A model generated the notes under the pieces. It saw only the letters and a program-made list of their open reading frames with translations, made no database searches and was not told where the DNA came from. A stretch of 64,000 nt of DNA from Hyalella azteca (lineage: Eukaryota > Arthropoda > Malacostraca > Amphipoda > Hyalellidae). How positions within the stretch are numbered: the first letter of the stretch is position 1; every line of letters begins with the position of its first letter. A program made the translations under genes and the position numbers. The stretch lies in the NCBI RefSeq assembly GCF_000764305.2, contig NW_025944357.1, forward strand, positions 1-64,000, written 5' to 3'. Positions 33,440 through 44,300 of the stretch are shown in pieces.

Positions 33440-36381
33440 GACGAGAATGATGAAAGATCGAAGACAACACCATGTAACCCGAAAAAGCTATAAAATACGG
33501 CAAAAAACAAGTTACAGGAGAAATTTATTAAAAATATTGACATAATCGAAGTAAGATATAACTTAATCAACATTATTACCCATACTAGGCCCATTTCAGA
33601 TCGCAAATACAGTACAGTACATCGTACAGTAAATCTCAAATTCACTTTTACTAAAATAGTTCAGTCTCACCGTAAAACGAAAGAAGAAAATGGATTCAAA
33701 CACCAAATTATTCACCAGAAACTGCACTATTTACATCTATACAGGAAAGGCACGATAAGCAAGTTTCGGAACCGTAGTGCGGAACGTGGGAAGTTCTCAA
33801 CATGACATTTTCAGCGACAAATTGCGGCCGCTTTAGAAGGAGCTGTGACGTGTGCTACCCATCGTCGTGTAGCTTTTAATGTGAAGAAGCTTTAGCAAAA
33901 AACCCGAAACAGATACGATGCCTCATTCAGAAGTTATGTCGAAATTACGATTCGGGGCAAAACGCAAAAAACGCAACTTTGACCACCATTTTTTCTAAAA
34001 ATATCGAATATTCAAAAACGAAACCCACGTCAATATATAGATATCACTTATGAGAAAACGTGTGTAAAATTTGAACATGATCATGAAACATGCAACTGAG
34101 ATATGGACAAAAAACTGCCCTTTTTTCGAAAAAATCGAGTTCACATGAAAAAATTATATGCTTCAAAAACATTGACCGAAACAAATCATACACCAAAATG
34201 TTCACCAGCACTAGCCGCGTGCGTATATGAAGTTTCATTAAAATGCTTCGGTTTTACCAGGAGTTATGAACGCAAGACTGCGATTTTTGCAAAAACTCGA
34301 CCAAATTTTTGGGGTTTCACGTCATTTTTGATATGAAAAAAATTTTTTGCGGATCGAGACCTTCATAAAAAGTTGTTAAAAGCGACTGGGCAGGCAGTGG
34401 AAAAAGTTTGAACCGAATCGGAGCAGCCGTTGCCGAGATATGATTGAAAAAGTAAAAAAGTACCCCATTTTCCTCGATTTCCTAATATATAAGCAAAGGC
34501 TGTGTAGACATCAATGTCAATACGCGTACTGAGAGCGCGGGTAAAAGCCGGGGGGACCCGACATTTTACGTACAGCAGCAAAGATATCACCAGATATCTC
34601 CTTCATATCAAAGCCCATTTTGTAATTTTGTCTAAATTCATTGGTTTAAATTCTTAGCAATTTTTGCCGCATCATGGCTAGAGAAATAGAGATCACAGAT
34701 GTTTTTTATAACTATTTTATGTTAGCCCTACCTGAACAATAGGTTTAATATAAACTTCAACTTTGGAGTTAGTTTAATTTAAATACTGTGGTTTCTCTAT
34801 ATAAAATAGGAATGCAGCCACGTTTGTCCCCAAAAACAACCATTTCCTCAATGAAATTTATATACACAATGCTTTTTGAGACTAAAACTGCATTTTTGAT
34901 ATTTTTTGTTAATTAACTCAAAAGCCCATAAAAAATTAAAAAATAGGTATTACTAAAAGCCCAGAGTCAATTGTGTGAAATGGAGAAAGCTAACTCAATA
35001 GACTTTTGACGGTTTTGACACATGACCACTTGATAATTTGGCTCTTTAAATAGATTCATTCTTTAAAATTATCAACTAGAAAAGAGTTAATAAAAAATAT
35101 AACTCAGTACTCACTGCAGTGAGTGACAGAGAGCGCATTTTCTCGTCTACGAAAACGTGAAGTCACGGATGGACAGACGGACAGACAGACGGACGGACAT
35201 GACGATCACAATAACGCCTTTTTCCAATAAATGAGAAAATGCGCTAAAAAAGAAGATCAAACCGTATAGGTATGTATTGTTCTTGAAGACATAGTGCACT
35301 GAGAGTATTTTTTTTGCCACTGGACTTTTTCTGCATATTGCTAAGAATATGTGGGTTTGTAAAATTTTGCACAATATAGGTGCAAACCTGAGTAGCTCTC
35401 CTCAGAATGATGGAGTCTGAAGTCCGCTGGAGGTAGCCCGCGTGGTGGTCTTGAAGAGCAGGCGCTGCAAGCCTGCACGAGGACTGGGTGACGTTTCCTA
35501 ATAATTTACTAAAAAATAGGACGTGATTGAATGCAACGTAGATTGAACGTTCCAGTAAATTTATTGATAAAAAGAACAACCTGCCCAATCGGACACGGGT
35601 ATAGTTCTATTTTCATCAACCCTTAAGCCGTTCTTCCTCGCATCGGAGGTAAGTAAATTTTGATAAGTAAGTTTTCTTATATCCAGGAATGACTTAATGA
35701 GATATACCCATTTACTAATCCTCTTACGTGAAGCTGCTTGCTGCAAATCACTTGTGTTTCGCAATTTCATCCGGAATGATTCTTTTGGTTTAAGGGGAGC
35801 GTCATGCCAAAATTTTTGGATTTTGGCTTTTCCGGTTTTTATTCTCATTTTAAAGCTGACATTCTGACCTATCCAACGGTTCCAGAACCATCTCTAAACG
35901 TTGGTTTATGCGTTCGCGACAAATCCCGTAAGGGGGGAGGTGTCCGGGCCCCTTCAGTAAAGTTAAGGCGGAAATTACCCGGCAGGGCACCATGCATAGA
36001 GGGAATCGTCTGACGTAAAGCGGCCAATTATGACATTCTCTAGTTCTTATACTCATCTAAAAGCTGCTTTTCTGACGCATTCAAGGGTACCAAAATCATT
36101 TCTTGACGTTGATTTATGCGTTATGGGAGTTCTTTAACAAATAAGATAGGGGGAAATTAGCTGCCGAGCACTATATATAGAGTGTCTTCTTGAGCTGCAG
36201 GTCAGTTACCCGCCTGACATCGTACGGTAAGGTGTGCATGCAGTCGCTCCCACCATCCTTGACTGGAATCAAGCTCCAGTAACGTTTAGTTTCGTATCCT
36301 TGCTACATTGAGTGGCTATTCCGATGCGCGCGGAACTTTGTCGCGCTCTTCAGAAAAGTTAACTTATTGTCACGGCAAACC
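33440..36381. other. Gene-free stretch rich in repeat-like phrases
   Basis: Contains phrases typical of dispersed arthropod repeats, for example caagtttcggaacc (33749), agtttgaaccgaatcggagc (34405) and a run of gacggacagacagacggacg (35176). These are not tied to a named family here. Minus-strand ORFs at 35244-35588 and 35561-35848 are unrecognised. A diverged 210-bp tandem duplication lies at 35841-36124 and is listed separately. Confidence 0.4.
35841..36124. repeat. Diverged tandem duplication, period about 210 bp
   Basis: 35841-35914 and 36051-36124 align: ctcat-taaagct, ttctgac, ggt-cca-aa-catt and gtt-gatttatgcgtt occur in the same order and spacing. Identity is moderate, so the duplication is old. 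Confidence 0.6.
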
Positions 36382-36685
36382 TATCTCCTCCTAGAGTTTT
36401 GAAGCTACAGCGATGGGAGATATACCATTCGATTCGCAATTGAAATATCTATCGATTCAACGTAGCATTTTTGAATTTCGTTATAGTTTTGAAAATATAT
36501 TGAAAAAATGGGGGGGGGGAAGAAGGGAAAAATCGAAAAAAATTTCAAAAATTTTTGGGAAAATGCTTCCACATTCACAAAAATTCGAAATTCAAAAGAA
36601 GCTACATTGAATCGATAGATATTTTAATTACGAATCGAATGGTTTATGTCTCATCGCTGTATCTTTAAAACTCTAGGAGGAGATA
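36382..36685. repeat. Long inverted repeat, about 100-bp arms
   Basis: The left arm 36382-36480 (starting tatctcctcctagagttttg) and right arm 36586-36685 (ending ctctaggaggagata) are reverse complements with about 90 percent identity by eye. The 105-bp AT-rich spacer contains a G-run. The arms include taccattcgattcg and atatctatcgattcaa. A transcript would form a long hairpin. Confidence 0.9.
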
Positions 36686-36700
36686 CATTTCTACAGTACC

Positions 36701-36840
36701 CCCTTTTTTGGCCGTTTTCTGAGAATTTCACGGTTTCTTTCATTTTTTCGAAAAATTTACATGAATAAAAGCTGTCTATTTTTCGGTTTTACATATGTGT
36801 ACCAAGTTTCAAAGGGATCCGTCTGTAAATAGCCGAGAAA
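36701..36840. repeat. Dispersed repeat family, copy 2
   Basis: Matches 24296-24432 over most of its length. It starts right after the long inverted repeat, which may belong to the same element. Confidence 0.7.
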
Positions 36841-39800
36841 AAAAGTGGCCACACGCTCCCCTCAATTGCGTAATTATCCTGTTGGCCGTTATTCGAAACA
36901 TGAGTGAATTTGTCCCTTAATTTTTCCGTACAGCATAAATAAATTTCTATCGGCTCTCAGTTTGCTAAGAAAGTGTGGCCGCGCATTTAAGATTCAAAGT
37001 TTCCGTACCAGTTAGCTGCATGCAACTTGAGAAACAAAAGAAATTTATTAAGTTTACTTCTATTCAAAGCCATTTAAAAAATAACACGATTCTTGGAAAA
37101 TAACTCAATATGAGGCTTAAACGCGCATTAAAGATATAGTCGTGAGTATGGCCGTAGTCTCCACTCTCCAGCTTAAATGAATATTATAGTCTGAGCACTC
37201 AATTAAAAATCAGTGTTTCTCCACATCAGGCAACATTGTTATCAATTTTACATTTGTTTTAAATTCGACCGGTTAGGTAAGCTCGAATTATTCAAGAAAG
37301 GTGCCATGAATGTTCAGAATCCAAAAGGTTATTAGAGTAACCTGGTAACATTGAATATGCCGAATATTTTCACATTAAACCTTAATGGCTATAACATATA
37401 CCCATCATCCATACACCTGTCAACAATTCTCATCGAGAGGAGCTCTCCTGCCTTTATTATTATTATTATTGCAGAGTCCAAGTTCACATAACACTACGTA
37501 TTGTAAATTCCCTATTCTTTGTGCAGATCTCTCTCATTATTCTAAGTCAGGAGTTCCGCAATTAGGTACTCCTTTTAGCAATTTGAGTTGCTAAAAACTA
37601 AAATCTGCATTCGAAATTCATGAATTTTCAGACTGGGAATCACGATCCTCATTGTTATGCATTACAGAAGCAGGTAAATATGTTCGAATTATAGAGAATT
37701 ATGCAGAATTTGATGCTGCATTATTGCGGTCGGAGCGCGGCGAGCCTGAAGTTCATTACTGCAGGTGGGGAGAAAGAGTACCTGCTAGCAAGCGTGTCGG
37801 TCTTAGCCCAAGACTACATAAAATATTTCAATCAAATGAATTCACGCTTGAATTTTATATCATACTCAACATGAGAGAATAATATGCTAAATATATAATT
37901 TAATTTGCCATCATTTGGTTGCAGGTTCCAAGCCCAGATATCAGATTAATAACAAACTCATCATGGATCTTGAATGAGAAAAGACGGCCTTGTAAGATTT
38001 ACTAGGATCGTTCCGTCAGAATTTCATACCGCCCAATTATACCACGATGCCAAGATACGTTCAGATATGATATTGATCAATAAGTGCAGCCAATGAACAG
38101 AGTGAAAAATTAGCAATAAATGTTTATGTTGAGAGAAGACATTACCTCATCAGCTGGAGCTCGAGAGATTTGCACACTCGTTGATCTTCGGCAATGCAGA
38201 AATATATTCGCGGTGAGCGATATTCCTATGTAACTACATCAGAGGTGAGCATCAACAATGTCAAGCTTAATTAGTTCAGGGAAAAATTCGTGGTTTGAAT
38301 AAATGTGTTTTGAAACAGAGCATTTTAAAACATATTTTAAAACGCATATTTTAAACCAGTCGCTTTTTTTCTGCTTTATTCAAGCAAAAAAAATAGTAAT
38401 AAATTATTCGGCCACCTTCTAATAAAGTCACTAAAAATTAAAAAAAATCGCTTAACAATGATACTTGACTGGGTCAGATTTTAATGACGTTTGTAAATTG
38501 ATCCACGCGTTTAGACAATCGTGTTAGGAAGAAGCAATACTTGAGGTGGATAAATGATTGATGCCAGACTGTGAACATTGTGGAAAACATTGATAAGATG
38601 GCAGCTTTCCTCAAAACGTTGGGAATGAAAATCAAACCTGTAAAGCAACCTGTCGTCGTCGAGTAACGCAATGATATGCAATTAGGTTAAACTAAAGTGA
38701 TAACAGTAGGTTGAACGTTGATTAAAGCAATATATGCTATTTATGTTGATTAAGAAACCTGAAACTTTTTAACGGTGTTAAGCATTAAGAATGTAATCAA
38801 GTAGTTAAAGGAAAAGTAGTTCGGTTATTTTGAAATTGAGTGCGCCCACAATTTTTATTAAAAAAAATCCGGGCCATCAGCAATTATAGATTGGCCTCAA
38901 TATATTATAGACTCTCCCATTAAAAATGTTAGCCACTCTAAATGACCTAATTACTAAACTAAATGACTTCGATTAGCTTCGCCGATTCATATGATTTCCA
39001 TCATTTTCTTTGCTTCTGCATGAAACTTATTTTGACTTCCATCGAGAACTGCAAGCACAGATTTCTTCTCCAACGATAATTGAGCGCTTCTTCAAAATGT
39101 GTTTAAATATTTGTAACTCTCTTGCATGACTCATTGCTTCATTTGAATGTCCACTTCTATTTGTGCAATCTGTTTCAATCGTGTATGATGGAATAGATTT
39201 CCGTTTTTGCCATCGAGATTGATTAACAAAAAACATTTTTGGTGCCTTAGAAATGTTACAATTAAAAAAAATTTGTCTTCGAGATGCACATTTCAATCAC
39301 ATAGAACTCTAATTTTAAAATTCTGAGCTGCAGAAAGAACCAAGCGAACGCAGAAGTCCGTCACAATGCAGTCTTCATTGCTGAGCTGCATTGCGGCCGT
39401 GACAAAAGGTAACTAATAATGCTTTCGTGTCGACATCCATTAGGCGAATACCAAAAAACCTGCATTTAAGTCCCCTTATGAGCCCAGGACTCCGTCTTGC
39501 GGCCCAACCTGGGACAGTTCAAACTTCAGTGCTCATCCAATAGGATTATTTTTCATTAAGGAGGTTAACATCAATCGTCCGAAGAGATGCCAAGATTTAT
39601 TGCGAGTAATGGGTGCTCGACACAAGCTGTCCGCTTCATTATCCTATCAAGACTGGGCCATCACGGAAGCAATTGATATCATTTGGTGGGTGGGAAGTTA
39701 GACACGCGTGCCGACTTATGCCAGGCAGCGGGACATGGTTTCTGACAGGCTCGGTGACGAGCAGTTGCCCCGCGGCCTGGCCGTTGTGGTTCTCTTTTGG

Positions 39801-40648
39801 ATCTGTACCGAGACGTTGCGTTTCAGATGCTGGGATTCAGTTATGGATCTTGCATCGATGATGTAGAGCACACATAGCTAGCCATGTTAAAAACATTCTC
39901 ATCGATCGAAATTTCAAGGTTGTATGAGTTTAAATTTTTAACCTTAGTTTATTGTTTCTGATGACCAGAGCTGCTACCATTAATTGAAAAATAGATTACG
40001 AACCTTTTAATCATTATGACATATTGGGCTTCGTCTTCCATCTCATCGAATTTTTAACGGATGTATTCATCCATAATATGTTTATTGCAAACAATTTTAG
40101 TGGTCCACAATTTATTTTTTATTACAAACTCGCTCGAAACTATGGATTTTTTTATCATCCGGCACTGATTTCAGGTTATCTGTGCGAAAATTAGAGGACA
40201 TATTGAATCGTTGATAATCTAATCGTTTCTAAGTTGATGTAATTTTAATTTTTTTTCGCTATTCATGACTTAATTTCAGGTAAATATCATGCGATTTAAC
40301 CATTTGAACGGAATATTTTGCATATTTTTCCATATTTTCACTAGTAATTGGGAATTGTTCAACCACCGCACCTCTTGATTGACTCTCGATAATGACTCTT
40401 CAAGCAATTCTTGTTTCAGAACTCTAGATTACTACTCCACGAGAGTATCTTGCCCATAGTATATCGAATAAGACTTGCATACATCTCTTCTATGCAGCAA
40501 ATCAAACAGCTACAGATCAAGTTGTAGTATCTTGCAAATTAGAGTTTTGCATCAATCGCTTCAATGAAGTAAATATAACTGTTTCAAATCAAGTCAGGAT
40601 TGATTTGTCCTGTGAGCCAAGAAGTGCGGCAGCAGCGCGCACGGCGGT
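36841..40648. other. Gene-free stretch, nothing recognised
   Basis: Mostly AT-rich. Short frames only. Simple attatt repeats occur at 37456-37470. Confidence 0.4.
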
Positions 40649-40754
40649 AAATGAGGTCACCTGGTGCAGTCAAATGAGGTCACCTGGAACAGTCAAATGA
40701 GGTCACTNAAATGAAGTCACCTGGTGCAGTCAAATGAGGTCACCTGGTGCAGTC
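40649..40754. repeat. 23-bp minisatellite with AGGTCACCTG sites
   Basis: Units aaatgaggtcacctggtgca+gtc start at 40649, 40672, 40695, 40709 and 40732. The third is cut short at an N (40708), so the array may be collapsed in the assembly. Nearly every unit carries AGGTCA (nuclear-receptor half-site) overlapping CACCTG (an E-box, also the Snail/ZEB core). Whether it is regulatory is unknown. Confidence 0.85.
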
Positions 40755-40892
40755 AAGTGAACATTTTCTCTGTAATGTTTTTAAGCAATGGAAGTGTATA
40801 TTATCATATTGACTAAAATCAAGGAATTTGATGCAAACTATACCTATATAAATGACTCTGAGCCAGTTACCGCATGTTTTGTATCGCTCAAC

Positions 40893-40960
40893 GGCCGAGT
40901 AGGTTGGGTCACGCCAGCTAGACTTATTGATCACTTGCAGGTTCGGCTACCGACTGCGCA
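40893..40960 (+). mobile_element. Possible tRNA-like SINE head
   Basis: acggccgagtagg and, further on, ggttcggctacc resemble pol III A and B boxes. No full cloverleaf is apparent. Weak call. Confidence 0.25.
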
Positions 40961-41076
40961 TAACTGAGCTCGTTAGCGGGCACGCCGTTACCCGCATATT
41001 CATGAGGGCATTTCGGCCTCCCACGCACTCACGACGCTGCCCAGAAGCTGGGCAATTCGTGGAGCTCTTGAAACTC

Positions 41077-41202
41077 CAGGGGCCATACTTTCAAAATTTT
41101 CTCTATTTCTTGTCTATGATTGGTGGATTTTGCTTGAAAGGCCGTTAATGATTGGCTGATGAACTTACGATCTCTTAACTTTTTTTGAAAGTATAGGCCC
41201 TG
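41077..41202 (-). mobile_element. Small MITE, copy B (126 bp)
   Basis: The reverse complement of this segment matches 17912-18060, including both terminal inverted repeats (cagggcctatactttcaaaa at one end), but without the ~25-base extra piece of copy A. No target duplication was seen. Confidence 0.75.
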
Positions 41203-41286
41203 AATGGAATTGAAGCTCAATTTCATATTTGATTTCATCAACTGTGAACCTCTGATGGAGAAAAGCCAGGTTACCTCTGGAACCTC

Positions 41287-41329
41287 TGTAGCCAGGTTAC
41301 CATGATTGAGACATGGTAACCTGGCTACA
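41287..41329. repeat. Perfect 18-bp hairpin
   Basis: tgtagccaggttaccatg (41287-41304), a 7-base loop attgaga, then catggtaacctggctaca (41312-41329), an exact reverse complement. The gccaggttacc half also occurs once more about 25 bp upstream. Function unknown. Confidence 0.95.
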
Positions 41330-44300
41330 GGAGTGCGTACCGATTAAAGGAATGTTATTGAGATAAATAAGCAATATCTAATTGCACTCCAGTGCAAGCC
41401 GTGCAAATCAGTCTCATACCGAGTAATTTTAACTCATCGTTGGGAAGTCGGGAATGTTCGTCAACATTCTCGTTCACTATGTACAGAAGGTTTTGCAAAA
41501 TAATGTAAGCTAGAATAAGTTGATATAGTGTATCGAAAGAGTCAAAAATTGAAACGTAAATTGAAGTGTTTAGCTGATTAGCCTTTGTGCGCCATGGTAC
41601 GAGGGATACTTATTCATGACCCGCACAATAAATATATGCAGAACAATTACGTTCAAAGATATTGTAGACATAAATAAGAAGAAAAAGTTATATCTTGCCG
41701 GAATTTTCTGTAAAGGGGTTGATTGTCGGAAGTTGATCTGAGAGACACCGGTAGTATTATCATTCATGGTATTTTGAATGTCGTTCCTTAGCTGACATTT
41801 TAGTAGAATATCAATTTTCATAATAATTGATTGTGTGTCCTTAAGAAAAGCTCGGAACATTCTATGAAGCTGTCGCAATATCTGCTCGAAGAATCAGAGA
41901 TTAGGTTTAAAGTTTAAATGTTGTATGAAATATGCGATATATGATATATGTTTGATATATGTCAGAAAATTGAATATCTGAAACGAATAATATATTGAAT
42001 TTTCTGAGCAAATTGTAAATGAAAATCATGCGCTGAAAACTATTAAAAAATGAGAATATATTATAACGAACTAACAAAACCAACCAAAGACACACAAACA
42101 CTAAAGCTACTGCCTCCAGTCAACCTCAATCGTTTGAGATGAGAGATTGACGTATCTTGTTCAGAAATGTTCATTTATTATTCATGTTAAAATAAAAGTT
42201 GTGTTCGAACATTTTGATTTGACAGCAACATTTTCTCCGTAAATTTGAAATGTTCACCAACCAACTTAATCTCGGCAGCGCGACCTATTTTACCCGTACA
42301 CGTGCTATAGACACCAGCCTTGTTAGATATTTGTGACGTAATTGACTATCCAAAACGAATAATTTAGCAATACATCTGGAAAAATTTTAAATGAAATGCA
42401 TGCACTGAATAACACTTCGTAAATAAGAATATATCGCATCAGATCCACACGTACGCGCTCGCAGCATTCTCCGCTCAACCTTGATCTGGTGAGGTGAGTT
42501 TTGAGACTGTGCATATATGAGACTTGAAGAACCCTTAAGCATCAATATATTTCATACATTTTTGCCTACTAACTGATAATTGAGTGGCGAATATCGATTT
42601 TGAAGTAGAATCCGTTTTAATTTTGGAAAAAATAAATTCTAAACTACGCCGCTGTCATTTATTTGTTTGAAATTGCTTTCAAGAAAGCTCAGCAATGTTT
42701 TGATTTTTTATAGAAAAATAGATAACGAATTCCCAAAGAATGTCTTTCCGCTCCATATTCGAGTGCATCATATATGGTTTGACTGCCAAAAGGCGTTCGC
42801 ATAATCTATTTTTTTAAATCCTTCCATACTGACAAAAATTCAGTGTAGCAACTGGTTGCGTAGGTCATAATTTTAACATTCAAAATGTTTTTTCTGTGTC
42901 GCAAAATCCTGTTTTAAAACCAATCGTGTACAGGCTCTTAAAAATTGCTTATTTATAAAATGAACTCAAAAATACGAGTTTTCAACAGCCATGAATATAC
43001 AAATTGACAGTACAAGTCAAAGGCAAGGAATTCATTTCACGTTTGTAATATGAGCGTCGGCACTGTTCTTTGGCGGGCTTTAATTTATTGCCAACATTAA
43101 ATGAAGAACCTAAGCGCCGCGAGTGAGCTAGAGGCTGTGCTCTATATCGACGTGTCATAAGCAAGGTGACATAGTCGAGCTTAGGCCTAACATAGCTTCT
43201 TTATTAATTGTGTGACAATAAGGCAATAGATATGCCGTTAACTGGAATTAGATAATTAGATCTTTAAAAGACGCCTACTTTTTCAGAGTAGGTACATTAC
43301 TCTGAACTCATTACTCGTTACTTAATGGTACATTTGCCGCACCCTCGATGTTGCTACGTCGAGACGTCGTGAACATCTGAAGTGTTCAATCGGACTTCTA
43401 AGTCAGAATCTTGGTAAAAATCGGTTAATTGGGACTTCAGAAATTATTTTTGGAAACAAATGTTTATACCTTGCACAGTGAAAAATATTCCTGCAACGAA
43501 AATCAACGCAAAATTTAATGATTTTCCATGCTGTATAACGTCTTGGATTAAATTTAAATCCAATTGCGGACGTGAGATACTAATTTGGGCGATTCACTAA
43601 CTGACTTGCAATAAGAAGAAAACCATTCGCAATTTTCGAGCTGAAAATCGTCTTCTCGGACCGAAATTACAACTCATTTCGGGTTCTCAGCTAGCATTTC
43701 TCCCACCGATGCGGCCAACTAGGCGTAACTACCATCTGACCTAATTGTTCAGATGATCACTAAGGGCGCTGACTTTAAAGTAATCGCTCTAGGGAGTTGT
43801 GAGGTTCGACTTGACGCGTATCCTGAGAGTCCAGGGAGCTCATCGATATCTGCGACAGTCCAAAGCACCGCAAATCGAAGGGCCGTAAATTACCTATTGC
43901 GCGGGTCAAAAAATTAGTTACTTGTACCAGTCATGACACTGAGCTAAAATAGAGCTTGCGATTCTTGGCGAGGTGTAAATGCTCACGTTAGTTGCAGCAA
44001 AATATTTAGATAAATCGTTTACCATCAATGTCTCTGTCGCTTTTCTCCTCTATATGCCACGCAAAATATGTAAGACAGCCTAAACTTGCACATGAAAGTA
44101 TTTTAATCTGGAGCGTTAAATTTGAAAACATATATTGTAAAGTAATTTATGGAATTGTAATCATCTGCAAACATGGCAAGCGCGTTTGTTATCTAAAAAT
44201 TTGACCTATTTCACATCGTTGCGTTGGATAATTCATTGAAGTCGAAATTTTATTGAAATTTGTTCTTTTGTCATTGTTATTTCACTATATTCAACGCTTT

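Noticed and set aside
35244..35848. Two overlapping minus-strand ORFs of 114 and 95 codons
   Set aside because: No family resemblance, no splice model joining them, and the region is repeat-like.
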